From NCBI GenBank assembly GCA_966250375.1, contig CBINHE010000039.1, forward strand, positions 1 through 38,655: DNA of 38,655 nucleotides, given 5' to 3'. Under the pieces are notes generated by a model, which was not told the origin of the DNA, did not search any database, and worked only from the letters and a program-made list of their open reading frames with translations. The number at the start of each line of letters is the position of its first letter. Position 1 is the first letter of the stretch. Shown here in pieces: positions 25,359 to 34,111 of the stretch. The translations under genes and the position numbers were made by a program. Source of the stretch: CAMLDH01 sp966250375 (GTDB lineage: Bacteria; Pseudomonadota; Gammaproteobacteria; Burkholderiales; Burkholderiaceae_D).

Positions 25359-26594
25359 TCAAACAAGGACTTCGTCCGGCCAAGGATGATTCAGAAAGCC
25401 GACGGGACTTGCCGTCAGTCCGTAAGCGCCAGATTGAAATACCACAATCAAATCTCCAACGTCAGCCCGCGCCATTGCCATGTTGTCCGCTAGAAGATCA
25501 AGTGGCGTGCATAGTGGGCCCACGACGGAAACCACTTCCCGTTCTGTTCCCGAAATTTTGTTCCCCACGACGACCGGGTAATTTTTGCGGATCACCTGCC
25601 CCAAGTTGCCGGACGCCGCCAGATGATGGTTCATGCCACCGTCAGTGACAAGAAATACTTCGCCGCGCGAAACCTTGCGATCGATCACGCGGGTGACATA
25701 GATGCCTGCTTCGCCTACCAAATAACGTCCCAATTCAATGACGACTTTTGCTTCCGGAAGCGCTGCTTTAATACGTGGCATCCACTGGTGGAGATTTTCG
25801 GCGATGGGATTCAGATCGAGGGCAGCCTCTCCGGGGAAGTATGGAATGCCGAAGCCGCCGCCAATATTCAGCAGACGTACAGGTTGCGGCGCGTGCTGTG
25901 CGAGCCGCAACGCCAAGGTAAATGTGCTTGATTGCGCTTCGACGATAGCCTCCGGTTTGAGACTCTGCGAACCGCTGAAAATATGAAAACCCTGAAAGTC
26001 GATTTTCAACGTGCCGATCTTGCTTAATATATGCGCAATCTGCTCTGCGTCTATGCCGAATTGCTTGGGTCCGCCCCCCATTTTCATGCCGGACGACTTC
26101 AATTCGAAATCCGGATTCACGCGAACAGCGATTCGTGGTGTGATGCCAAAGGTTTTTCCGATGCGTGCGGCGCTTTCCAACTCGCGTTCTGATTCCACAT
26201 TAATGATAACGTCGGCGGCAATCGCTTTCGCGAGTTCGGCGTCCGCTTTTCCAGGCCCGGCGAAGCTGATGTTGTCTGCGCTCATCGCGGTATCCCGCAC
26301 TATCTTGAGCTCGCCGGTTGATGCGACATCGAATCCATCCACCAGCGTCGACATGTGCTGCACCAGAGCCGGCATCGGATTGGCTTTGACCGAGTAATGC
26401 AAGCTGATTTCTTTAGGCAGCGCCACACGCAATTTTTCCACACGCGCTGTAAGCAAACTCCGGTCATAGGCGTAGAAAGGCGTTTTCCCTACACGTTGCG
26501 CGAGTCGCGTTATCGAAACGCCGCCGAGTTGCAGGCAATCGTCGACGACGGCAAATTGCGTTTGCGCGGTGTGCATGGGCTTGATGTTGGTCAT
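25359..26594 (-). CDS. PLP-dependent decarboxylase, exosortase A system-associated
   Basis: This enzyme of about 411 residues is a fold-type III PLP decarboxylase of the diaminopimelate/ornithine decarboxylase group. The PLP lysine is Lys70 in HYSVKANPMPALV. The glycine loop GGGFGIPYFPGE and the late catalytic Cys segment GPLCTPLDLL are present. It fits the exosortase A-associated family that I recall as TIGR03099. The start at ATG 26594 forms an ATGA overlap with the ligase stop, favoured over an ATG 15 bp upstream. With the adjacent AMP-forming ligase it probably makes and loads an amino-acid-derived group for the polymer or a carrier protein. The amino acid is unknown. Its 3' end converges with the export gene, with only 59 bp between. 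Confidence 0.92.
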   Translation of the reverse strand: MTNIKPMHTAQTQFAVVDDCLQLGGVSITRLAQRVGKTPFYAYDRSLLTARVEKLRVALPKEISLHYSVKANPMPALVQHMSTLVDGFDVASTGELKIVRDTAMSADNISFAGPGKADAELAKAIAADVIINVESERELESAARIGKTFGITPRIAVRVNPDFELKSSGMKMGGGPKQFGIDAEQIAHILSKIGTLKIDFQGFHIFSGSQSLKPEAIVEAQSSTFTLALRLAQHAPQPVRLLNIGGGFGIPYFPGEAALDLNPIAENLHQWMPRIKAALPEAKVVIELGRYLVGEAGIYVTRVIDRKVSRGEVFLVTDGGMNHHLAASGNLGQVIRKNYPVVVGNKISGTEREVVSVVGPLCTPLDLLADNMAMARADVGDLIVVFQSGAYGLTASPVGFLNHPWPDEVLV

Positions 26595-28180
26595 GTTTTG
26601 GCTTCGCAATCAAAGGGGCTTGCTAACGACTTTTGCAGTAGCTTCCGGTCGATTTTTCCGTTGGGGTTGCGAGGGAGATTTTCCTGCCGGATTTCAATTC
26701 TCGCGGGAATCATATAGGCAGGGAGCCGCCGTTGGCATTCTTTAATCAACAACTGTGGCGTCACGATTTCATTGTCGCGCAACACAACAATGACGACGAT
26801 TGCATGACCAAGAACAGGATGCGGTACTCCGATCGCAACCGCCTCCTTCACTCCCTCGTTGGCGTATAGGACTTCCTCTACTTCTGTGGGGCTCACTCGG
26901 TATCCCGATACCTTGATCATGTCGTCCTGGCGGCCGATGAAGTACAGAAAGCCCTCTTCATCCTTGCGCACGGTGTCGCCCGACCAGACTGCGATCTCGG
27001 TGCGCGCCATCTCTGTGGAATGACCCGGCGCAGGCTTGAAGCGTTCGGCGGTTTTTGCCGGATCGTTCCAGTATCCGAGGGAAACCAGCGCACCGCGATG
27101 CACGAGTTCGCCCGGCTCATTTGCTTCGCAGGGCGTGCCATCTTCACGCACCACCATCACTTCCGCGTTGGGAATCGCGCGGCCGATGGAGTCCGGCCGC
27201 CTGTCGAGTTCGGACGGCGGCAGAAATGTCGAGCGAAACGCTTCGGTTAGACCGTACATCAAGTAGATCCTGCTCTCGGGCAGTGCCTTGCGCAGCAGAT
27301 TAAGAGTGGCGCGCGGCATCGCGCCGCCGGAATTGGTAATGTAGCGCAATGAGTCAGCCGCCAGTCGCTCGTGTCGCGCCAATTGAATCCATAGGGGCGG
27401 CACAGCGGCAAGGCCAGTAATACGCTCATCGTGAATGGTCTTGATGATATCTCCCGCCAGAAGATAGTTCATGAGTACGACCGAAGCACCGGCACAGAAT
27501 GCAGTGGTGAGTTGGCTCAGCCCATAGTCAAAACTTAGTGGTAGTACCGAAAGAATCCGGTCGTCCGTGGTGTTTTCAAGGTAGCTTGCAACACTCCTGG
27601 CGCCTGCGACGATGTTGCGGTGGGATAACACGACACCCTTGGGTTTGCCGGTACTGCCGGAGGTATATAGGATTGCTGCCATGTCGCTGTCGATGCGGCG
27701 GTGAACATGACGCGAGGTTCCCATAGTGAATGCATCACCCCACGGCACGACATTCAGTCCGGGAAGGTTCGGTAGCGTTTCCGTAGCTCCAACCACCACA
27801 ATGGTGTGGAGGTCATGGCATTGCGGCAGGATGTCGGCAAGCAAGCTCAGCCGGTCGGCTGAAGTCACCAGAATTCTGACATTGCAGTCGCCGAGAATAT
27901 ACGCAACTTGTTCAGGTTTGAGCAGTGGATTGATCGGCACAAAAACACCGCCTGCGGCAGCGGTGCCAAATAGGGCGACTACTGTCTCGAGCCGTTTCTC
28001 AAGATAGACCGCCGCACGCTCGTTACGACCCAGTCCCATCGCAAGCAAGGCTTGCGCCATTGATTGAACTTGTTCGGCTAATGCGGCGTAGCTCAATTGC
28101 CGCCCATCGTATGCCAGTGCCTCCGCATTGGGTGTTTTCAGCGCATGCCGGACAATAAACTCGTGAGCGAGATCAGTCAT
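26591..28180 (-). CDS. AMP-forming acyl-CoA ligase, exosortase A system-associated
   Basis: The 529-residue protein is a complete ANL-superfamily adenylating enzyme. The ATP-binding loop YTSGSTGKPKG is at 172-182, followed mid-protein by LMYGLTEAFRST, the SGDTVRKDEEGFLYFIGRQDD hinge region and the C-terminal catalytic lysine segment NPNGKIDRKLL near residue 515. It matches the XrtA-associated ligase family that I recall as TIGR03098. These ligases usually sit with the decarboxylase (here overlapping by 4 bp), an acyl carrier protein and one or two hydrolases; the last three are absent in this window. The ATG at 28180 has no clear Shine-Dalgarno sequence. Confidence 0.93.
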   Translation of the reverse strand: MTDLAHEFIVRHALKTPNAEALAYDGRQLSYAALAEQVQSMAQALLAMGLGRNERAAVYLEKRLETVVALFGTAAAGGVFVPINPLLKPEQVAYILGDCNVRILVTSADRLSLLADILPQCHDLHTIVVVGATETLPNLPGLNVVPWGDAFTMGTSRHVHRRIDSDMAAILYTSGSTGKPKGVVLSHRNIVAGARSVASYLENTTDDRILSVLPLSFDYGLSQLTTAFCAGASVVLMNYLLAGDIIKTIHDERITGLAAVPPLWIQLARHERLAADSLRYITNSGGAMPRATLNLLRKALPESRIYLMYGLTEAFRSTFLPPSELDRRPDSIGRAIPNAEVMVVREDGTPCEANEPGELVHRGALVSLGYWNDPAKTAERFKPAPGHSTEMARTEIAVWSGDTVRKDEEGFLYFIGRQDDMIKVSGYRVSPTEVEEVLYANEGVKEAVAIGVPHPVLGHAIVVIVVLRDNEIVTPQLLIKECQRRLPAYMIPARIEIRQENLPRNPNGKIDRKLLQKSLASPFDCEAKT

Positions 28181-28253
28181 GTAGACGCTTTTTTATAAAG
28201 TGATGATGCCACGGTTGCAAGCACTTGAATCGGCAATGCCGCTCTATCAGCTC

Positions 28254-28435
28254 GGCTTATACCAATCTGGAGGCATAACGTGATAAGTGAAATCAATGGA
28301 TTTTTTCATCTTGCAAGGCGTCGGCAGCGTCGTGTAGCTGGCGACACAAGCGAGGAAAGTGTTCCAGTGGGACACCGGAACAGGCAGACGAAAAAGCGCG
28401 ATTTCATGTCGCGTTATGGCTCCAAATTGGTATTA
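28254..28435. repeat. Palindromic repeat, full-length copy (copy B)
   Basis: This 182-bp segment has long inverted ends. From the left (28257 on) the plus strand reads TTATACCAATCTGGAGGCAT; from the right the minus strand reads TAATACCAATTTGGAGCCAT. Both continue AACGyGA and then GAAATC, with a few indels. Further in, an ATTTTTTC and a CTTTTTCG stretch keep the symmetry. The right end closely matches the left end of copy A (2836-2930) over about 40 bp. The TAA stop of prsR (28433-28435) is the terminal TAA of the repeat. It could fold into a long hairpin that ends or processes the epsB-prsK-prsR transcript. Confidence 0.75.
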
Positions 28436-29785
28436 CTTGATTCCATAACGGCTCATCAGATCATAAAGCGTCGGGCGACTGATGCCGAGTAATTCAGCTG
28501 CCTTGACAATATTCCCGTTCACTCGAGCCAGCGCTTTCACCAGCGCTTTGTATCCGGCTTCATCGCGTACTTGACGCAGGTTGATCGGTTCTTCTTCGGT
28601 TACCGATGCCGATAACCCAAGATCATCGGTGCCAATTTGCGGCCCATCCGCCATGATGACTGCCCGCTTGATACAGTTTTCCATTTCGCGTACGTTGCCC
28701 GGCCACGGATATGCTTCTATTGTTGCCAACGCTTCCGGGCTGAAGTTCAGCAAAGAACGCCCCTCCTTGACACTGAATTTGTTTTTGAAATGGTGCGCCA
28801 GCAGCGCCGCGTCGCCGACCCGATCTTTCAGGGGCGGAATCATCACGACGATCTCGCTCAAGCGGTAGTAAAGATCTTCACGGAAGCGTCCGGCAACCGA
28901 TAATTCTTTCAAGTTCTGATGGGTTGCGCACACGATCCGTACATCGATCGGGATCTCGGTACGTCCACCAACTCTCTCGATCACACGCTCTTGCAGGAAG
29001 CGCAGCAGTTTCGCCTGCAAAGCCATCGGCAGGTCGCCTATTTCATCGAGAAAGAAGGTGCCGCCATTAGCCGTTTCGATTTTACCCAGCGTCTGTTTGA
29101 CAGCGCCGGTAAAGGCGCCTTTTTCGTAGCCAAACAATTCGCTTTCCAGCAAGTTTTCAGGGATCGCCGCGCAGTTGACCGCGACAAAACGCTTGTCCTG
29201 CCGCGGGCTCAATTGGTGTAACGCTTTGGCCAAGAGTTCCTTGCCCGTGCCGCTGGGACCCAGCAGCATGACGGTGGCAGAAGAGGGCGCTACTTTCTCG
29301 ACGCTGCGGCACACTTTCAGCATGACGGGATCGCGGCTGATGATGCCGGACATCGGAGAATCTTCCTGCGTTTGCAGCATGCGGCGATTCTCCTGCTGTA
29401 GCGCATGCAGGTAACCAGCCCGTTCGATCACCAGACCCAGCATTTCAGGGTCAAACGGCTTTTGATGAAAATCGTATGCCCCCATGCCGATCGCCTTTAC
29501 TGCGTTGGCGCGGTCCTGATTCCCCGACAGAATGATTACTTTCGTGTCTGGTGCCAACGCAAGAATCTGCTGCAGCGTCGCCAGTCCCTCCGACGCCCCA
29601 TCCGGATCTGGCGGAAGCCCAAGGTCCATCGTGACGACTGCAGGCTCATGCCGCCGAACCTGCGCCAGCGCACTTTCACGGTCGCCCGCCACGAGCACTT
29701 CATAAGTATCGAAAGTCCAGCGCAATTGCTTTTGCAGGCCTGGGTCGTCTTCGATAACAAGCAGTTTTTTCTTATCCGGAGTCAC
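28433..29785 (-). CDS. prsR: PrsR: RpoN-dependent response regulator, XrtA/PEP-CTERM system
   Basis: The 450-residue protein has three domains in order: a receiver (about 1-125, phosphoacceptor Asp54 in VTMDLGLPPD), a sigma-54 interaction AAA+ domain (about 148-385, Walker A GPSGTGKE at 176-183, GAFTGA loop at 223-228) and a C-terminal Fis-type helix-turn-helix ending in GISRPTLYDLMSRYGIK. It fits PrsR (as I recall, TIGR02915), which activates EPS and PEP-CTERM genes from sigma-54 promoters. Its kinase partner is encoded 16 bp upstream. The stop codon is contributed by the palindromic repeat, and nothing suggests truncation. I could not find convincing -24/-12 sites in this window, so its targets may be elsewhere. 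Confidence 0.96.
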   Translation of the reverse strand: MTPDKKKLLVIEDDPGLQKQLRWTFDTYEVLVAGDRESALAQVRRHEPAVVTMDLGLPPDPDGASEGLATLQQILALAPDTKVIILSGNQDRANAVKAIGMGAYDFHQKPFDPEMLGLVIERAGYLHALQQENRRMLQTQEDSPMSGIISRDPVMLKVCRSVEKVAPSSATVMLLGPSGTGKELLAKALHQLSPRQDKRFVAVNCAAIPENLLESELFGYEKGAFTGAVKQTLGKIETANGGTFFLDEIGDLPMALQAKLLRFLQERVIERVGGRTEIPIDVRIVCATHQNLKELSVAGRFREDLYYRLSEIVVMIPPLKDRVGDAALLAHHFKNKFSVKEGRSLLNFSPEALATIEAYPWPGNVREMENCIKRAVIMADGPQIGTDDLGLSASVTEEEPINLRQVRDEAGYKALVKALARVNGNIVKAAELLGISRPTLYDLMSRYGIK

Positions 29786-29801
29786 AGTATTCCTCTTGCT
29801 T

Positions 29802-31886
29802 TTATGCGGCTTTCAAAGCCGAATCATCATGAGTGTGGAGTGGCAAAATCATGCGGAAAGTTGTGCCAATCGATTGCTGACTGGCAACCTCAAGTTTGCC
29901 CCCAAGTTCGTGAATATATTCGCGGCTCTCGAAAACCCCAATTCCCATGCCGGCCGATTTGGTGGACTCGAATGGTTTGAACAGGCGTTCACGGATAAAC
30001 TCTTCGCTCATGCCTTGTCCGGTATCCTGGAGTTCTACGACCGCAGCACCGTCTTGCTGCATGAGACGAACCATTACCTTGCCGTCGCGCGCAGTCGCTT
30101 CAATGGCATTCTGAATAATATGGCCAATGACCCGTTCGAGACGCTCCCAGTTGGCAAATACTATCAGGTCGGCATCCAGTATCTCAAGCGCCGGTTTCGG
30201 TTCGAAGGCAGACTTCGACGCCACGGCCTGCTTCAGTAATTTATCCATGAAAAGAGGCGCAGGCCTCTCAACCGAAGAGCTGCGCGTCAGCTTCTGAAGC
30301 AGCAGTTTCATTTTTTGCACAGAGTGATCCACCGTATCAAGCATGTCCCTTTGAAACTCCGGGCTATCCTTGTGTTTTTCGGCATTCGACACTAGCAACG
30401 ACAATTGTGAAACCAGATTCTTCAAGTCATGCACCATGAACGTGGACATACGATTGAAGGATTCAAACTGCCGCGCCACCATCAGCGCATTCGCCGAGTT
30501 CTGTTGCGCCAGATAGCTTGCAGCCTGGCTACCGGCGATCTTGAGCAGATCGATCACTTCCCAGTTGAGTTTGATTTGACTTCTGGGCTGTGCAAGCACC
30601 ACAAAACCAAACAGGCTTCCGTGCAAAATGAGCGGCACTACCAGCCGCGCGTTCGGAAAGCTTGTGAGCCACTGCGGCATAGCCATTGTTCCATATCTAT
30701 CGGGATATGCATCATATTCTTCCAGATCAACTACCCACTGCTTGTCTTGCAGAAACTGGCAAAAGGAACTGTTTGCCGGTTCTGCTTCGCCCGGCAACGA
30801 CATATTCAGGTGCGCGGCCGGCTCACAATAGCCTGATTCCCGCTTGATCCATAGCGCTCCTCCTGGACTTTCCACCAATTCTGTTACTGCCTGGATGGCG
30901 CGCTCTTCCAGCCCGGGGCCTTCTTCGGACAGAATGCGCGTGAAGCGCAACCATTCTTCCCGATAGTCGTAGTTGTAATTATAAAAATGCTTGCTGATAA
31001 ATACTTTAAGCTTGGAACGGAATGAGCCGGAAAGCAGTACAACGACAAGCAGGACGCCGGCGCCAAACAGGAACGCCACCTGCATGATTGTCCCCCAGCT
31101 ACCGCCAAAAAAACGCAGGTAGTAGCCGGCCGCTGCCATGGTCAGCAGGTAGATGGCGGAGCCGAATAGTGCGGCGGAATGGAATAGGATGCGGCGCGAT
31201 ACAGAGATAGAGATGCCGGTGGACCATTGAGGATTGCGTGCAGCCGATATGGCGATCAACGGGACGATAAGTGCATTGACTAACCCCCGTGCAGTCCATA
31301 TTTCTATATTGATTTTCCTGAACAGCATCGCATCGCTGTACAAATAGAAATCGTAGGCGAACAATCCGCCGATTCCAAAGCACGCAAACTTGATCCCCCA
31401 ACGCTGTTTTTCGGAAGTGCTCCTGAAAAGTTGCTCAACCAAAATCATGCCGATCACCGCCAGCGCCACACGTCCGACAATACTACTTAAAAAAGCAATG
31501 GCGCCATGAAGGAATTCAAATCTCAAATATGTATAAATGATTGCCAGAGCAAGCGCCATATACAAGCTTGCAACGATGCCTACAAATGGCTTGAAAGTAA
31601 AAGAGGGCAACGCCTTTTTTTGTCGAGATGGGCTCAGCAGTATGAGCAGAAAAATAGTCCAGCCTGCATTCCGAGCAATCTCCAGGAGATCTGTCAGCAG
31701 CCAAAACGTATTTCCCCAAGCTATCTGCACAGCGACCGTTGCGGCCCAAAGTGCTGTAACAAAGCAGACCGCCATAAGCGTCATTCCGTGCAGGCGATCG
31801 CGCCAACGGGTGATCAACAATACAAACAGGGCAAAAAATGCAGCGGCAGCGATTAAATAGCTAAAGACTGCGGTGACGGTCAACAT
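29802..31886 (-). CDS. prsK: PrsK: membrane sensor histidine kinase, XrtA/PEP-CTERM system
   Basis: The 694-residue protein has an N-terminal region with about eight transmembrane segments (residues 5-285), a GAF-like domain (about 315-465) and a C-terminal kinase core. The phosphoacceptor region is FMVHDLKNLVSQLS with His486. The ATPase has the N box HIIQNAIEA, the G1 box DTGQGMSEEF and a later G-rich GMGIGVFESREYI segment. It matches PrsK (as I recall, TIGR02916), the sensor that phosphorylates PrsR. The gene lies 19 bp downstream of the initiating sugar transferase gene and 16 bp upstream of prsR, so the three are probably co-transcribed. The sensed signal is unknown. Confidence 0.95.
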   Translation of the reverse strand: MLTVTAVFSYLIAAAAFFALFVLLITRWRDRLHGMTLMAVCFVTALWAATVAVQIAWGNTFWLLTDLLEIARNAGWTIFLLILLSPSRQKKALPSFTFKPFVGIVASLYMALALAIIYTYLRFEFLHGAIAFLSSIVGRVALAVIGMILVEQLFRSTSEKQRWGIKFACFGIGGLFAYDFYLYSDAMLFRKINIEIWTARGLVNALIVPLIAISAARNPQWSTGISISVSRRILFHSAALFGSAIYLLTMAAAGYYLRFFGGSWGTIMQVAFLFGAGVLLVVVLLSGSFRSKLKVFISKHFYNYNYDYREEWLRFTRILSEEGPGLEERAIQAVTELVESPGGALWIKRESGYCEPAAHLNMSLPGEAEPANSSFCQFLQDKQWVVDLEEYDAYPDRYGTMAMPQWLTSFPNARLVVPLILHGSLFGFVVLAQPRSQIKLNWEVIDLLKIAGSQAASYLAQQNSANALMVARQFESFNRMSTFMVHDLKNLVSQLSLLVSNAEKHKDSPEFQRDMLDTVDHSVQKMKLLLQKLTRSSSVERPAPLFMDKLLKQAVASKSAFEPKPALEILDADLIVFANWERLERVIGHIIQNAIEATARDGKVMVRLMQQDGAAVVELQDTGQGMSEEFIRERLFKPFESTKSAGMGIGVFESREYIHELGGKLEVASQQSIGTTFRMILPLHTHDDSALKAA

Positions 31887-31905
31887 CTGGCATTATTCCC
31901 ATTAT

Positions 31906-33303
31906 TCATCGACTGCCTTTGCCTAACAAGACAACCTGAAGCGTATCGATAAGTATCAGTATGTCCAGAAACAAGCTGTTATTTTTCACATAGTACAAGT
32001 CGTACTGGAGTTTCTGTATGGAGTCCTCGACCGATGCGCCATACTGGTAGCGCACTTGGGCCATGCCAGTGATACCTGGTTTGATGCTGTGCCTCATGTT
32101 GTAATAGGGGACTTCCTTGCAAAGCTGCTCTACAAAATACGGTCTCTCCGGGCGAGGGCCGACGAAACTCATTTCGCCTTTGAGGACGTTCAGAATTTGC
32201 GGGAGTTCATCGATTCTCAGTTTGCGAATCACGCGCCCCACCTTTGTTGTCCGTGGGTCATCGGTAGAGGCCCATTGCGGCCCCGTTATCCTCTCGGCAT
32301 CATTGCGCATGCTGCGAAATTTCAAGACCATGAAGGAATGCCCATCCTTGCCGACTCTTTCCTGCTTATAAAAAATTGGCGTCCGATCTTCGATGTAGAT
32401 CAAAAGCGCAGTAATCAGCATGATTGGGAACGACACGATGAAAATGAGTGCGCTGACTAAAAGATCGAAAGTTCTTTTGCCGAAAGCACGTAAAAAACTT
32501 TGGTCAAATCCATTACCGAAGACCAGCCAGCTTGGCTGAAGCGAGTCAACCCGGATCTGACACGCTTCGCGCTCGAAGAATTCGGAGGAGTCCGTTACTT
32601 TAATGCCGTTGAGTTTGCACTCCAATAGCTCTTGAATCGGGAAAGTTCCACCGCGACGATTGCGAACGGAAACCACGATTTCACTTGCATCGTATTTTTT
32701 TGCAGTTGCGTACAAGGACTCGCCGGAAGGCAAAATAGCGGAAGAAGGAACACAACGTTTCTCGGCCGGTACCGCAACGAAGCCGACAATATTATATTTA
32801 TGATAGAAAATATTATGCATTGCCAAGTTGCTGCATTCCTGCGCTAACGCGCCATCGCCTAAAAAAATGATTCGCGATTCCAGTAATTTGTTTTGGGATG
32901 ATTTGAAAAAGAGAATTCTAACGATCAGGATTCCACAAGTGGCGATGATAAAAATAAGACTCAGAATGCCGCGCCCAAAATAAAGGCTTGGCAATAAATA
33001 AAATACCAGCGTGATAATGACAAATCCCAACATGCAGGAAGGCATGAGCCGGAGGAAAGTGTTCCTGAAGCCTTCTCTGAAATTGATTTGATACATGCCA
33101 AGTGCGCTCATGCTGAAGATCATTGCAAACGCAAATGCAAATGCCGACATCAAAAAATTTTCAAATTTGGGCGTGAACGGAAGTGTGCCATCCATGAATC
33201 GAAAAGCTGCGCCCAGATAGGCCGATGCTAACAATATGAGGACTTCGATTAGAAGCAGAACGGACACCATTTTAGAAACAAAGTGATTGGAAATCCGTAA
33301 CAT
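31906..33303 (-). CDS. Initiating polyprenyl-phosphate sugar transferase, XrtA system (EpsB/TIGR03013-like)
   Basis: This 465-residue membrane protein starts EPS synthesis by moving a sugar-1-phosphate from a nucleotide sugar to undecaprenyl phosphate. The N-terminal half has about four hydrophobic segments (12-130) and a nucleotide-binding-like central region (about 143-265). A further membrane segment (282-303) follows KRTFD, and then comes the catalytic sugar transferase domain: KFRSMR (328-333), DELPQ (365-369), SFVGPRPE (379-386) and PGITGMAQVRYQYG. It resembles the PEP-CTERM-system family that I recall as TIGR03013. The ATG has a GGAG ribosome site 8 nt upstream. It heads the epsB-prsK-prsR unit. 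Confidence 0.95.
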   Translation of the reverse strand: MLRISNHFVSKMVSVLLLIEVLILLASAYLGAAFRFMDGTLPFTPKFENFLMSAFAFAFAMIFSMSALGMYQINFREGFRNTFLRLMPSCMLGFVIITLVFYLLPSLYFGRGILSLIFIIATCGILIVRILFFKSSQNKLLESRIIFLGDGALAQECSNLAMHNIFYHKYNIVGFVAVPAEKRCVPSSAILPSGESLYATAKKYDASEIVVSVRNRRGGTFPIQELLECKLNGIKVTDSSEFFEREACQIRVDSLQPSWLVFGNGFDQSFLRAFGKRTFDLLVSALIFIVSFPIMLITALLIYIEDRTPIFYKQERVGKDGHSFMVLKFRSMRNDAERITGPQWASTDDPRTTKVGRVIRKLRIDELPQILNVLKGEMSFVGPRPERPYFVEQLCKEVPYYNMRHSIKPGITGMAQVRYQYGASVEDSIQKLQYDLYYVKNNSLFLDILILIDTLQVVLLGKGSR

Positions 33304-34111
33304 TTTTTTCTCCGAAATCTATAACTGGTTTGCAAGTGCGCGAAGCTAATTGAATTGAATCTATCTTTTAAAACGATATTTGGATGGCGGAGCAGAAAGT
33401 ACTCGACGGTTGAAAAGACAGCCACCGGCTAGGGTACTACATTTCGACAACCTTTCCCAGATACATAGGGCTTCGTATGCGGAGGGGATCGAGTGTTTTT
33501 TGCAGGATATTTCTGCATGGATATGGATGTAAACAACGAGTGTGGTGACGAGATGCATCAATGTTGAAAGCTGGAAATATCAGTGGCTTGCGCGCTGCGT
33601 GGCACGATGCCAATGTCCTTGCATTCAAGAGCGGTAAATAAACGAGTCGTACAAGAAAACAGGTCGCCGCTAGAGATGGTGCACTTTGGCAATTAGGCGT
33701 CATTGCCGAAAGGGGGGGGGCGCGAATGGGAATTTCTAAAAGGCCTTTTAACTCTTTATTTTGCCATCCCCGAAATGGCGACTAAACCAATATTAGGAGA
33801 TTCACGTTACAATCCAACGCTATTACGCCATGCTGACGGCTGGAAATTCGAATATATTTTGGGATAAATTGGTTAGCCATTTTCCTGAAAAATGTCGAAA
33901 AATTTTACATTTCTGCAGGATTGTTTTGCTAGGCGGGATTTTTAAGAAGAAAAATAACGTAACGTACTGATATAAAAGTAAAATTTTTTCAGAATCGGTC
34001 AGGAATAAATTTTGCTTAACGTCAATCATGGTTTTTTTAGCTTTGGTACTTTCTCGAATGATTGCATGGTGAAGTATGGAGTGCGCGAAATGAAGTATTA
34101 CGGAGCGTTAC
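33304..34111. other. 808-bp intergenic region, AT-rich
   Basis: I see no convincing gene here. The small open frames on the minus strand lack coding character. The stretch contains a hairpin of TTTGGCAAT (33685-33693) with ATTGCCGAAA (33702-33711), a run of nine G (33712-33720) directly after it, and a 14-bp perfect palindrome TAAAAGGCCTTTTA (33737-33750). The last 300 bp are very AT-rich and should carry the promoter of the plus-strand cassette, but no good -35/-10 pair stands out. Promoters for both the sugar transferase gene and the cassette must lie here. Confidence 0.6.

Noticed and set aside
25318..25426. 11-bp perfect inverted repeat (CTTACGGACTG / CAGTCCGTAAG) near the converging gene ends
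   Set aside because: The arms are 87 bp apart and one lies inside the decarboxylase gene. A match of this size within 100 bp is expected about once by chance in a window this long.
28202..28258. Minus-strand sequence with GAGCTGATAGAGCGGC that looks like a tRNA D-arm
   Set aside because: No acceptor stem, anticodon arm or T-arm can be paired around it; the T-loop consensus is missing.
33361..33703. Small minus-strand open frames in the intergenic region
   Set aside because: They have no ribosome sites, unusual composition for coding DNA here and no domain resemblance.
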